From Dactylosporangium fulvum (lineage in GTDB: Bacteria > Actinomycetota > Actinomycetes > Mycobacteriales > Micromonosporaceae), in contig NZ_CP073720.1 of the NCBI RefSeq assembly GCF_025137375.1, positions 7,712,501 through 7,776,500 on the forward strand: 64,000 nucleotides of DNA, read 5' to 3'. Of this stretch, positions 9,102 through 17,545 are shown piece after piece. Every line of letters starts with the position of its first letter. Within the stretch, counting starts at the first letter, position 1. The position numbers and the translations under genes are program-made. A model generated the notes under the pieces. The model did no database searches. It was not told the DNA's origin and saw nothing but the letters and a program-made list of their open reading frames with translations.

Positions 9102-9116
9102 TGGGACGGTGTCCCA
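9102..9116. promoter_or_regulatory. Second copy of the candidate operator, TGGGAC-N3-GTCCCA
   Basis: TGGGACGGTGTCCCA. Read on the minus strand, the 20 bases TTGAAATGGGACAnCGTCCC are shared with the site at 5301-5315, including the flanking TTGAAA. It lies about 480 bases upstream of the importer's first gene. Two copies ahead of two functionally linked units suggest shared regulation, but identical IS ends would look similar. Confidence 0.45.
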
Positions 9117-9294
9117 TTTCAAGACCTTGAGCAGAACTGGCCATGGTGGACCGGACGTCGGAGCTGGCCTCGGCCTTACGCTGGCCGTTGATCAAGGCAG
9201 TGGCCAGGGGCAGTTGATCTTTCCGGAGGGTCACTGAACGTGCGGCATGCTGATTGCACGGCGCGGTGGCCGGGCTCCTCCAGGGCTGCTCGCC

Positions 9295-9967
9295 GGGACG
9301 CGGGTGTGGGTTCAGGTGACTGGCTGCGGTAGCGCGGCCAGCCGCGTGAACGCGGTGACGAGGTCGGTAGCCCAAGGCCAGCACTCGACGATGCGCGGCT
9401 GGGGTGCGCCGTGCGGTGCGGATCATGCGGGCTGCGACGTGCAGGAGCCAGGTAACACAGTTTCTTGGGCTCGGCGGCGGCCAGGTCGCCATCCCGTAGC
9501 AGGTGTTGGGTCCAGGCGAGCAGGTCGATGCCGCACAAGGCGAGTTCCTCCAGCGCTTCGGGGCGGACCGCACCGACCAGAGCGACGAGCACGGCGTCGG
9601 TCTGGCCATCATCGCCGCGATCGCCCACGCGCACCGCGCCCCTCTGACCGCCGGCCCACGCCTTGACGGCGGCCTCCGCATCACCGGCGACTTCGCGCTT
9701 CCGCGTGCGTAGAGCGCCCCGCCAGTAGGCATCGGCCGGCGTTTTGTCTCCGCGATCGCGCGTCGCTCCGGTGTTGCGGATGTCGAAGGCGACCCCGCTC
9801 GGCGCAGCGACGACCTCGGCCGGCCCGACGGCGGCAGCGGCGGTGCACTCGGCTGGCCGCCGTTCGCCGCCGCGGTCGGCCACGTAGACGGCAGTGCCAG
9901 CGGCCAGCACGGCGGCGGACGCGCCGCCGGCAACCAGGACCCTGTTCCTGCCGAGAATTCCGTCCAT
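9295..9967 (-). pseudogene. 3' fragment of an IS1380-type transposase fused to a foreign 5' sequence
   Basis: The frame from 9967 begins like a small secreted protein (MDGILGRNRVLVAGG, then an alanine-rich membrane stretch) and continues into text typical of IS1380-family transposase C-termini: ALEELALCGIDLLAWTQHLL, then DGDLAAAEPKKL. After a frameshift near 9450 it continues in another frame as LLHVAARMIRTARRTP. In intact family members these pieces are contiguous. The catalytic DDE core is missing. The 5' part is probably unrelated sequence joined by rearrangement. Confidence 0.5.
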
Positions 9968-11304
9968 GCAGCTCAGGGAGCGCGGTCAGATCTGCGGAAT
10001 AGCCAGCCAGACGTTGGCCGCTCACCGCTGCGAGCATCACACCATCCAGTCGCGGCATGTCAGCCGCGACGAACCCGCCACCGGCCTGACAGCAGCCGAC
10101 AGAACCTGGCAGAACCTGACAGCAGCAGTCAGCCTGGACGCTCGCCTACCACACCAACCTGTCACGACCCGACCCCACCGGACCCGACCTCACCGGATCC
10201 GACCCGTTGACGGCAACAAATCAGGCGGCACCGGCCAAGGCATGACAGACGACTCGTCATCACAGAGATCCGGATGCCCGTTCGCCAGCCCTGACGGCAG
10301 ATCAGCTCTCCGTCAACCAACGACGGCGCCACTGCCGTACCGACAGCAGCGACACCGCAACCGGGCAGCCACCCGATGGCACCTCACCCCACCACCTGCG
10401 GTGTGCCGTACACGCCGAAAAGCGTTTCCGCACGTCGTCACGCGGATGGTGACGTCACCACGACCACCACCAACAACCCCGCCACGTCCACGTGGAGCAC
10501 ATCCTCATCTGGCGCCTACCTGCTGCCCATGAACGCACCAGGACTCCGAGTTGATCCATGAGGTTGCTTGATCCATGCCGAGCACGACCTGACCGTGGAC
10601 TGCGAGAGGAGCAGCGTGCCGCACCCACACACGCAAGACATGTCAGGCACTGTCAGACAGTGACAGGCCCGGTCAGGCCCGGTCAGGCCCGCAGCAAGTT
10701 CGTCGGACCTGTCAACGCCGGTCTGGGCTGATGCTTGCCGATGCCGGCAGCACCGGCACACGGCGCCCATCCCGCCGAGATCACAACCACCGACACGACC
10801 GCGGAACCCGACCCGGACACGACGCTCGCCTCAGAAAACTCACCATACTCGGCACCGCACTACCGAAGCCGGCTGACTGCTCCGCCCGCGGCCCGAACCG
10901 ACACCACCGAGACAGCCGCCGAACGGCACAACACCAGCAGCAAGCGCGGCACCGAACGCACCACCGCACCGGCCAACACCCGCCAACCCCCACAGTGTCC
11001 AACCCGAACACACCGCAGCCCACATACACGCATCCTCGACCGTTCGCCGCAACGCCGGCGATGACCCCAGCAGACACCACCACCCATGCGTGCAGAGCCG
11101 CCCGCGTCCGGGGGCTCGTCCGGGTCCTCGACCGACCCCACGTTCGGGGGCGCCTGCGAAACGCGTACCCAAACGAGCCTCAGCCAGGCCTCTGTCAGAC
11201 CATCCACCTGCGGATCCGTCAACCGATCGCAAGATCCAACCACCCAGACTCCCTACCGGGAATTGTCCTCTCTCCTCAGGAGGGTGATGTCAACGTCAGG
11301 ACGA
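9968..11304. other. 1.3-kb gene-free region rich in short repeats
   Basis: No frame here has a plausible start plus protein-like composition. Instead there are clusters of short repeated words: CTGACAG/CAGAACCTG around 10080-10140, tandem CGACCCGACC/CACCGGAT words at 10155-10210, and CTGTCA/TGACAGG words at 10640-10690. The composition is strikingly C-rich on the plus strand. Such repeat-dense spacers occur near replication or transfer regions of actinomycete plasmids and integrative elements, but nothing here proves that role. Confidence 0.5.
10641..10690. repeat. TGTCAGG/TGACAGG repeat cluster with a 15-bp palindrome
   Basis: CACTGTCAGACAGTG (10648-10662) is a perfect inverted repeat around a single base. 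It is flanked by TGTCAGG at 10641 and TGACAGG at 10661, then two tandem copies of CCCGGTCAGG. Repeated TGTCA half-sites in both orientations look like a multi-site protein-binding region. Confidence 0.45.
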
Positions 11305-11359
11305 AGTGGCTCTGGCACGGTCTCGGTGATCGTGAGTGATCGATGGCGAATCATGATCT

Positions 11360-11920
11360 ATGTCCATAGTGGAGCTGCTGACAGTCGTCTTCCCAAACCT
11401 GTCCGGGCTGCGCGTCACGAGCGTGCTGACGAAGGGCTCGACGGTGCGGGTGCACGCCGAGACCACCAGCGTCGCGGCGAGGGGCCCGGACTGTTCGACG
11501 CCGTCACGGCGAGTGCATAGCCGGCACGAGCGGCGGCTGCTCGACTCGCCGATCACGGGTCGGGAGACCGTGCTCCACCTGCGGGTGCGGCGGTTCTTCT
11601 GTAACGCGGCCGAATGCGTGCGCAGGATATTCGGTGAGTGTGAGCAGGTCGATGGACTGACCCTACGCCGGGGCCGGTTCAGTGCGCTGGCGCGGCGGAC
11701 GTTGGAGGCGGTGGCCTTGGCGTTGGATGGACGGGCCGGTGCCAGACTCACGGACCGTCTCGGGGCGCAGGTGGGACGGATGACGCTGCTGCGCCTGGTC
11801 CGGGCCTTGCCCGAGCCGCCTATGACGTCGGCCGTGGTGGTCCTGGGCGTCGACGACTTTGCCTGGGGACGCGGACACACCTACGGAACCGTGCCTCTGC
11901 CGTGCGTTCAGCTCAACTGA
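11360..11920 (+). pseudogene. Truncated ISL3-family transposase (N-terminal half)
   Basis: The first about 175 residues match the ISL3 pattern: an N-terminal zinc-finger-like segment (CSTPSRRVHSRHERRL, with some cysteines lost, then RRFFCNAAECVRRIF), a helix-turn-helix region, and the first catalytic aspartates in VVLGVDDFAWGRGHTYGT. Intact ISL3 transposases are about 400-550 residues. Here homology stops at about 11890, where foreign sequence begins and the frame ends. The probable left end of the element lies near 11305 (GGCTCTGGCACGG). No second end is seen, so the element is dead. Confidence 0.7.
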
Positions 11921-12093
11921 AGGTTCTTCATCGGGAACCCGAGGGCGTTCGGCGTTCGGCGACGGGTTGCGGCCGTATGTTCGCGGCGAACCGGAGTCGT
12001 GCTGCTCGGCGCCGTGTTCGATGATCTGGCGTGCGGCGTGGGCGTAGCGGATGGCGGTGTTTTCGTGGATGCCGAATGTCGCGCGTCAGAATT
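11886..12093 (-). pseudogene. C-terminal remnant of an integrase-like protein
   Basis: Reading the minus strand from 12093 gives RATFGIHENTAIRYAHAARQ followed by IIEHGAEQHDSGSPRT. This resembles the short helix-turn-helix-like tail on long integrase-type proteins of actinomycete mobile elements (helix, NTAxRYAxAAR, then a proline-rich end). An in-frame stop lies just upstream, so only the tail survives. It abuts the broken ISL3 gene, suggesting one element inserted into another. Family assignment is tentative. Confidence 0.35.
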
Positions 12094-12384
12094 CTTGGCA
12101 CAGGGGTTAGTTGGCCCTGAGATCAAGGGGTTCTGTGTGGAAGCAGCAGTTCCTCGAGGCCGGCCGGCAGGCCCTGATCCTGTCTACCTGCAGTTGACCG
12201 AGTTTGTGCTCGACCCGACCGGGTACGTGGCCATCAGCGTCTACTCTGCGGAGCTATCGGACAGCTCGTACCGGACGACGTCACTCTACGTGTCTGGACA
12301 GTTCTCACGCCGAGGTCTGGTGCCACTAACACTGGTGAACCGAAAATGCCGTGCAGGCGAGGACTGGGCACAGGGAGGTGCCGG

Positions 12385-13302
12385 ATGAAGGCGATCGTGG
12401 TGACGGACCAGGCTGCGGGAAAGGCCGGGATGACGCTGGTGGAGCGGCCCGAGCCGCCGGCAGCGATAAACGACGTCGTCGTTCAGATTCATGCGTCGGG
12501 ATTCGTCCCGACCGAGATGGCGTGGCCCTCGACCTGGACCGATCGCGTCGACCGTGACCGAACACCGTCGATCCCCGGGCACGAGCTGGCCGGAGTGGTC
12601 ACCGCTCTCGGGTACGGCACGACCGGTCTGTCTGTGGGACAGCGGGTGTTCGGCCTCACGGACTGGCATCGCGACGGCACCCTGGCGGAGTATGTGGCCG
12701 TCGAGGCACGCAACCTCGCGCCGTTGCCGGGCGACGTCGACTTCACGGTGGGCGCGAGCCTGCCAATCTCGGGCCTGACCGCGTGGCAAGGGCTGTTCGA
12801 GCACGGCCGCCTTCAGGCGGGGCGGAGTGTCCTCGCGCACGGCGCGGCCGGCGCAGTCGGGACGATGGTGACGCAACTCGCGCGCGAGGCCGGCGCGTAT
12901 GTCATCGGTACGGGGCGCGCTGCCGACCGTCAGAAGGCGCTCGACTTCGGCGCGCAGGAGTTCGTCGACCTCGACAACGACGCCCTGGAAGACGTCGGCG
13001 GCGTCGATCTGGTGTTCGATGTCATCGGCGGCGACATCCAGAATCGGTCCGCAGGCCTGATTCGCGCCGGAGGAACACTGGTGACCGTCGTCGGGCCGCC
13101 CGAGGCGCGGCCCGACGACGGCTTGGCGATCGACTTCGTTGTCGAATCCGATCGCGCCCAACTGAGTGAGATCGTCCAGCGGGTGCGGGACGGACGACTG
13201 CGGACAAACATCGGCAACATCGCAACCCTCGACGATGCCGTCGCCGCCCTCAACCCGACCGAGCGGATCAAGGGGAAGACGATCATCCGCGTTCGTCCGT
13301 GA
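12385..13302 (+). CDS. NADP-dependent quinone oxidoreductase-like MDR protein
   Basis: A 305-residue zinc-independent medium-chain dehydrogenase/reductase. The start at ATG 12385 has GGAGG 7 bases upstream; a longer frame lacks it. It has the GroES-like N-domain (IPGHELAGVVTALG, about residues 65-80), the nucleotide-binding motif AHGAAGAVGTMVTQLA (about 150-165, replacing GAAGGVG), and the C-terminal GKTIIRV typical of quinone reductases and 2-alkenal reductases. It should reduce quinones or enals with NADPH in the cytosol. It stands between transposon remnants; its last 20 bases overlap the 3' end of an IS630 fragment on the other strand. Confidence 0.88.
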   Translation: MKAIVVTDQAAGKAGMTLVERPEPPAAINDVVVQIHASGFVPTEMAWPSTWTDRVDRDRTPSIPGHELAGVVTALGYGTTGLSVGQRVFGLTDWHRDGTLAEYVAVEARNLAPLPGDVDFTVGASLPISGLTAWQGLFEHGRLQAGRSVLAHGAAGAVGTMVTQLAREAGAYVIGTGRAADRQKALDFGAQEFVDLDNDALEDVGGVDLVFDVIGGDIQNRSAGLIRAGGTLVTVVGPPEARPDDGLAIDFVVESDRAQLSEIVQRVRDGRLRTNIGNIATLDDAVAALNPTERIKGKTIIRVRP

Positions 13303-13587
13303 GGACTCGGGGACGCGATCGTCGGGCGGTTGGTCTGGACGAGTTGAACTTGGCGAGGATCTCGTCGGCTGTGGCGGTCCAGGCGAACGGCTCGGAGTTG
13401 GTGTTCCAGTCTTCGATGTAGACGCGGATCTGGCTGATGAGGACCTTGATCGAGCCGAAGGTGCCGCGGCGGATCGACTGGCGGGTCAGGATACCGAACC
13501 AGGTCTCGATCTGGTTGATCCAGCCCGACCCGACCGGGGTGAAATGGAAGATGACCTGCGGATTCTCCTCCAGCCAGGCCATCACCC
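13283..13587 (-). pseudogene. C-terminal fragment of an IS630-family transposase
   Basis: About 100 codons: AWLEENPQVIFHFTPVGSGW, then INQIETWFGILTRQSIRRG, and a tail ending in EILAKFNSSRP. This is the last part of the DDE/DDD domain of IS630 transposases, including the final acidic residue in NQIETWF; the catalytic aspartates that precede it are missing. Two tandem GCGCTATAGC words (13588-13597, 13599-13608) lie at its broken 5' edge and may mark the breakpoint. It differs from the complete IS630-type element at 49945-51803. Confidence 0.65.
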
Positions 13588-13625
13588 GCGCTATAGCCGC
13601 GCTATAGCGTGGGACGCATCGCAGT

Positions 13626-13674
13626 TCAACCAACACGAACAGGAGACCGCTCAACCAACACGAACAGGAGACCG
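13626..13674 (+). repeat. Tandem duplication of a 24-bp leader containing the ribosome-binding site
   Basis: TCAACCAACACGAACAGGAG plus ACCG occurs at 13626-13649 and again at 13651-13674, separated by one base. The second copy supplies the AGGAG used by the ATG at 13677; the first is an extra ribosome-binding site 25 bases upstream. Confidence 0.85.
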
Positions 13675-13676
13675 AG

Positions 13677-14078
13677 ATGTCCGAGTCCTATTCCCTCCCC
13701 ACTGAACCCGAAGGCGTCATCCCGTCGCTGATTGAGCGATTTAACTCCGGCAAGGTCAGCGCGATGATGACCTTGTACGAAGGAGCCGTGCTCATCGCGG
13801 ACGACGGGCGAACCGTCACTGATCGCGCCGAGATCGCTGCCGAACTCGAGCGCGATCTCAGCCTCGGCCTGCCGCTGGAGGCCAAGGCGCGCCATGTGTT
13901 CGTTGCCGGCGATATCGCCGAGATCGTGGTGGACTGGGCAATTTATGGCACAGGTTCCGACGGCAAACACGTGCACGTCGCAGGCACGGCAAGCGATGTC
14001 GCGCGCCGCGGCGCGGATGGACTCTGGCGGTACCTGATCGACAATCGTCTTGGGACGGCGGTACGACAGCCCGCCTGA
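13677..14078 (+). CDS. SnoaL/DUF4440-like NTF2-fold protein
   Basis: A 133-residue protein with the NTF2-like outline: an N-terminal helix with LIERFNSGKVSAMMTLYEGAVLI, a middle RAEIAAELERDLSLG helix, strands around HVFVAGDIAEIVVDWAIYG, and the terminal GLWRYLIDNRLG strand, as in polyketide-cyclase-like or YybH-like small-molecule binding proteins. It could be a small enzyme or ketosteroid-isomerase-like protein; no catalytic residues can be assigned. The start is at ATG 13677 behind the duplicated ribosome-binding leader. The flavoprotein gene follows 43 bases later on the same strand, so the two may be co-expressed. Confidence 0.75.
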   Translation: MSESYSLPTEPEGVIPSLIERFNSGKVSAMMTLYEGAVLIADDGRTVTDRAEIAAELERDLSLGLPLEAKARHVFVAGDIAEIVVDWAIYGTGSDGKHVHVAGTASDVARRGADGLWRYLIDNRLGTAVRQPA

Positions 14079-14121
14079 CACGTGTGCGTCACGGCAGCCC
14101 TCGGCGAACGGAGGATGCGCC

Positions 14122-15588
14122 ATGACGACTATCGAGCTGTACCCCGACGACGTTCACAACCAGCGGACGATCCGCCAGGGCCACCCATCTGACTGGGTCA
14201 ACCGCGAAGGTGGTGACTACGACCTGGTGGTGCTCGGCGGCGGACCGGGCGGCCTCACCGCCGCCACGACTGCTGCCGGAGGCGGGCACCGCGTCGCTAT
14301 GACGGAGCAGCGACTGACCGGGGGCACCTGTGTCAACTTCGGCTGCACGCCGAGCAAGGCGCTGATTCGCTGCGCACGCGCGGTACACGATGCGAGCCGC
14401 GGGGCCGAGTTCGGCTTTCGGCTCGACGCCCCACCCCAAACTGATTTCGGCTCGGTCATGGATCGGGTCCGCAGGATGCGTTCCCTGAGCAGCTCAGGCG
14501 ATGCGGTCGAGGTGGCCGAGCATGCGGGGGCGGAGGTCTACCTCGGGCACACGCGCTTCACCGCGCCGAATGCCGTGGAGGTCGAGGGCCGGCTGCTGCG
14601 ATTTCGGAAGGCTGTGATCGCCACCGGATCGGACCCCGTGGTGCCCCCCATCGAGGGACTGCGGACCGGCGAGTACCTGACCAACGAGACCGTCTTCTCA
14701 CTGACCGAGCTGCCAGCCAGGCTGGTCGTCATCGGCAGCGGTCCGCTGGGATGCGAGCTGGCCCAGGCCTTCCGCCGTCTCGGCAGCGAGGTGGACCTGA
14801 TCAGCCACCCCAGGACCCTGCTGCCCCATGATGAGCCGGAGGTCGGTGAGCTGATCCGTCGCCGGTTCGAGCAGGAGGGGATAAGGCTCCATCTGGGGTT
14901 CATGGCAGTACGGGCGGGCGCCGGCCGTTTGCTGGCGCTGGGCCCTGGCGGGACGCGCGAGCTGCCTTATGATGCGCTGCTGCTCGGCACCGGCCGCAAG
15001 GCGAACGTGGAGCATCTGGACCTGGACGCGGCAGGGGTACACGTCGCCAGAGACGGCGTGGAGGTAGATGAATACCTGTGCACCAGCAACCCCAACATCT
15101 ATGCCGCTGGCGATGCATCCTTCCCGCAGAAGTTCACACACGCGGCCAATGCGACAGCGCGGCTCTGTATCGCGAACGCGCTGGATGGAGCGCATCGCCC
15201 GGCACGGGAGCTCGTCATTCCCCATTGCACCTACACCGATCCCGAGGTAGCCGAGGTGGGCCTGACACCGCGCCGAGCCCGCAACGAAGGTGTCGCCATC
15301 GACGCTTACCGGCTCGACCTGGCCAAGGTGGAGCGGGCGTTCATCGACGGCGAGGAGGAGGGATTCGGGGTGATCTACACGCGCAGCGGCAGCGGCGAGA
15401 TCGCAGGAGCGACGCTTGTGGCGGCGCACGCCGGTGAGATGATCAGCGAGCTTACGCTGGCAATCACGAACCAGATGCCCTTGGAGGCGCTGGCCAACAC
15501 GGTTCACTGCTACCCGACACAGGCCGAGGTCTTCCAGCGGATCGCACTGCAGCACGCCGAACCCCAGAGGGTCGCTGTGGCCCACTAG
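14122..15588 (+). CDS. FAD-dependent pyridine nucleotide-disulfide oxidoreductase (mercuric-reductase-like)
   Basis: A 488-residue class I flavin disulfide reductase. The start at ATG 14122 follows CGGAGG. Landmarks are the FAD-binding GGGPGG (39-44), redox-active disulfide C70/C75 in GGTCVNFGCTPSK, the NAD(P)-binding VIGSGPLGCELA near 204, FAD-binding NIYAAGDAS, and the C-terminal HCYPTQAE catalytic His-Glu. No N-terminal HMA metal domain or C-terminal vicinal cysteine pair is present, so true mercuric reductase activity is doubtful. A dihydrolipoyl dehydrogenase-like or general disulfide reductase role is likelier. No mer genes are nearby. Confidence 0.9.
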   Translation: MTTIELYPDDVHNQRTIRQGHPSDWVNREGGDYDLVVLGGGPGGLTAATTAAGGGHRVAMTEQRLTGGTCVNFGCTPSKALIRCARAVHDASRGAEFGFRLDAPPQTDFGSVMDRVRRMRSLSSSGDAVEVAEHAGAEVYLGHTRFTAPNAVEVEGRLLRFRKAVIATGSDPVVPPIEGLRTGEYLTNETVFSLTELPARLVVIGSGPLGCELAQAFRRLGSEVDLISHPRTLLPHDEPEVGELIRRRFEQEGIRLHLGFMAVRAGAGRLLALGPGGTRELPYDALLLGTGRKANVEHLDLDAAGVHVARDGVEVDEYLCTSNPNIYAAGDASFPQKFTHAANATARLCIANALDGAHRPARELVIPHCTYTDPEVAEVGLTPRRARNEGVAIDAYRLDLAKVERAFIDGEEEGFGVIYTRSGSGEIAGATLVAAHAGEMISELTLAITNQMPLEALANTVHCYPTQAEVFQRIALQHAEPQRVAVAH

Positions 15589-15604
15589 CGCCAAGGCCGT
15601 GTAG

Positions 15605-15898
15605 TTCGGCCGCATCGCCCGCGTCGCAACCGAATGGGCGGACGGCGACCGACTCGCAGGCCTCGCCGCCGACGAAGCACGCCGGATGCTCCTTGCAATC
15701 CCCGGAGTCGGGTCAGGGACCGCGGACTATCTGCTCGTGCGCGCACTTCAGCATCCCGACACCTTCGCTCCCGGCGATCTCGTCGCACGCCGCGCGTTGG
15801 CCCTCGATCAGAAGGAAGCCGGACGCCGAGCGAGCGTCTGGGCGCCCTACCGCTCGTATGCGCTCCTCCATCTGTGGACCGAAGCCGCCTACCACTGA
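15605..15898 (+). pseudogene. alkA: C-terminal fragment of a 3-methyladenine DNA glycosylase (AlkA-like)
   Basis: About 97 codons running from a stop at 15602 to TGA at 15898: RMLLAIPGVGSGTADYLLVR, then APGDLVARRALAL, and VWAPYRSYALLHLWTEAAYH. The helix-hairpin-helix IPGVGSGTADYLL, the D in PGDLVARRAL (the family's catalytic Asp) and the closing W-x-P-x-R-x-Y-A-x-x-H-L-W are all diagnostic of AlkA/OGG-type glycosylases. The N-terminal two thirds of the gene is absent, so it is not expected to be functional. Confidence 0.7.
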
Positions 15899-16078
15899 CC
15901 CGGCCGTCGGCGCGTCTGCAGGATGTCGGGGCACTGCTTCGACGGCACCCGCGGTCGTATCGCGCCCGGCGGCCGCGGGTGTCCAACTGTGCGGGCCGGG
16001 GCCGGACACGAGATGCCCCCGATCCTGCACGACCTCACGCGATACGAGCCCAACGCGAACCGGACCTGGCAGGCGCGG

Positions 16079-16173
16079 GCATCACGTTCCTGACCTGGGG
16101 ATCAACGACGGCACTCTCGCCAACTGGGTGAAGAAGGACCGCGAGGCCCGCGGTGAGGCCGCGGCCGGACAAC
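16079..16173 (+). pseudogene. Fragment of an IS3-family transposase OrfA
   Basis: The frame reads PDLGINDGTLANWVKKDREA followed by RGEAAAG. This is the helix-turn-helix recognition region of IS3-type OrfA proteins (LGI-x-x-GTL-x-NWVK). The N-terminal helix and the OrfB catalytic part are missing. It directly precedes the SipW/TasA-like locus. Confidence 0.6.
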
Positions 16174-16347
16174 TGTCCGCGCCATGCGGACTTCACTACG
16201 GACGCTGTCGCGTCCGGGCGTCAGCCGTGCGGCCCGTGTCTTGTGGTGCCGGTTGGTTGCGGGTGTCGGGAGTTTGGTGGCCGGTCTCAACCGTTCGGAT
16301 GGCAGGCCGATGAGGTACGGGACACGGTCGCCGAGGAAGGGGATGTC

Positions 16348-16962
16348 ATGCTGGGTGCCGCGCGGACGAAGGGTGTTGCTCGCCGATCCAGGGCCAAACA
16401 TTGGCTCGTGCTCGGCGGTGTGGGTGTGCTCGGAGCCGCCTTGACCAGTCAGGGTGTCTTCGCGTCCTGGGTGGCCACGGCGAACGCCGGCACCGGCAAC
16501 GCGCAGGCCGCGACAGTCGCGGTGACGCACACCGACACCAACGGCACCGTGTTCAGCAGCGGCGTGTCGAATCTGCTGCCCAGCGACTACCTGTACCGCT
16601 ACGCGAACCTGGTCAACACCGGCGGCCTGGCCCAGGACTTCACCGCGTCCGTGAACAGCAGCGGTGCTCTTGCCGCGGCCGGTGGGCTGCAGCTGGCGGT
16701 GGACTCGTGCTCCACGGCGTGGGCCGGTGACGGCAGCTGCGCGGGCAGCCTCGTGCAGGTTGCTGCGGTACGCGACGTGGCCGGGTCTCCGGCGATCCCG
16801 TTGGGGCAGCTGGGGGCGGGCGGCACCGCACACCTTCGGTACAAGTTCCTGCTCAGCCCGACCGCGGACCAGGGCACGTTCCAAGGCAAAACGGGCAGCC
16901 TCACTGTCACGATCAGCGGCAGCACACCGGTCGCTGGTGGCAGGGACCGCACGACCGGGTAG
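16348..16962 (+). CDS. Secreted SipW-dependent (TasA/camelysin-like) protein
   Basis: A 204-residue protein starting at ATG 16348 behind GGAAGGGG. A basic leader (RRSRAKH) is followed by the hydrophobic helix WLVLGGVGVLGAALTSQGVF, then ASWVATANAGTGNAQAAT. That start, with an A-S-W/A-x-F motif just after the helix and a beta-rich body, is the pattern of SipW-cleaved fibre or surface proteins (TasA, CalY). The body has a cysteine pair in DSCSTAWAGDGSC. Two more genes on the same strand follow closely: another exported beta-rich protein 8 bases on and the signal peptidase. It probably forms or decorates extracellular fibres; that role is inferred from the family. Confidence 0.72.
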   Translation: MLGAARTKGVARRSRAKHWLVLGGVGVLGAALTSQGVFASWVATANAGTGNAQAATVAVTHTDTNGTVFSSGVSNLLPSDYLYRYANLVNTGGLAQDFTASVNSSGALAAAGGLQLAVDSCSTAWAGDGSCAGSLVQVAAVRDVAGSPAIPLGQLGAGGTAHLRYKFLLSPTADQGTFQGKTGSLTVTISGSTPVAGGRDRTTG

Positions 16963-16969
16963 CGGCACA

Positions 16970-17527
16970 ATGCGCCAGAACTCCCACCGGCGAGCACTGC
17001 GGGTGGCGATGGCGGTGGTGGCAGGCCTGGTGTTGGGCAGCGGCCTGCCACCCGCCGCCGACGCTCAGTGGGTCAGCAGCACCGTCAAGCCGACCGGGAC
17101 ATACACGATGGCGGCGCCGGCGTACCGCTTCTCCGGCCCGGCTGCCACGACATACACCATCGCCTACACAATCGTGAACTTCGTCGACACCGACTACCCG
17201 GTGCTTACCAACACTGGCGCCACCCCGGCCAGCTACACCGGTCAGATTCAGCCGGGCACCGCCCTGCCGCTGGGCTCACTGGTCGGGGTGCGGGCATGTG
17301 CGACACCGTGGACGGCTGGCACGTGCCCCGCCGGTGCGGTGACACTGCTGGCACCGACATGGTTGGCCCCGATGCCTACGCTCGCATACCAGGCCGTGCC
17401 GATCCCGGCAGGCGGCCGGGTCCACCTGCAGGTCAAGGTCGGCGGATTCCTGGCCACCGCCAGCATCACCCTCACCGTCACCAGTGCCGTCCTTCCCACG
17501 GGCGGTGCCAACCGTACCGCCGGCTGA
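16970..17527 (+). CDS. Secreted beta-rich protein, second member of the SipW locus
   Basis: A 185-residue protein starting at ATG 16970. An N-terminal signal (RRALRVAMAVVAGLVLGSGL then PPAADAQW) precedes a beta-strand-rich body with alternating small and aromatic residues (TYTIAYTIVNFVDTDYPVL) and two cysteines (RACATPWTAGTC). This C-x(7-9)-C placement is shared with the upstream protein, suggesting paralogues of one fold. It lies 8 bases after the upstream stop and 18 bases before the signal peptidase gene, so it is almost surely in one transcript. Likely a co-exported partner or fibre subunit; I do not recognise a named family. Confidence 0.65.
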   Translation: MRQNSHRRALRVAMAVVAGLVLGSGLPPAADAQWVSSTVKPTGTYTMAAPAYRFSGPAATTYTIAYTIVNFVDTDYPVLTNTGATPASYTGQIQPGTALPLGSLVGVRACATPWTAGTCPAGAVTLLAPTWLAPMPTLAYQAVPIPAGGRVHLQVKVGGFLATASITLTVTSAVLPTGGANRTAG

Positions 17528-17545
17528 ACCGCAAGGAGACCGACC

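Noticed and set aside
10060..10700. A CRISPR array in the repeat-rich spacer
   Set aside because: The repeated words are 6-10 bases, irregularly spaced and not separated by unique spacers of constant length; no cas genes are present.
14122..15588. A mercury resistance operon
   Set aside because: The flavoprotein lacks the N-terminal metal domain and C-terminal cysteine pair of MerA, and no merR/merT/merP-like gene is nearby.
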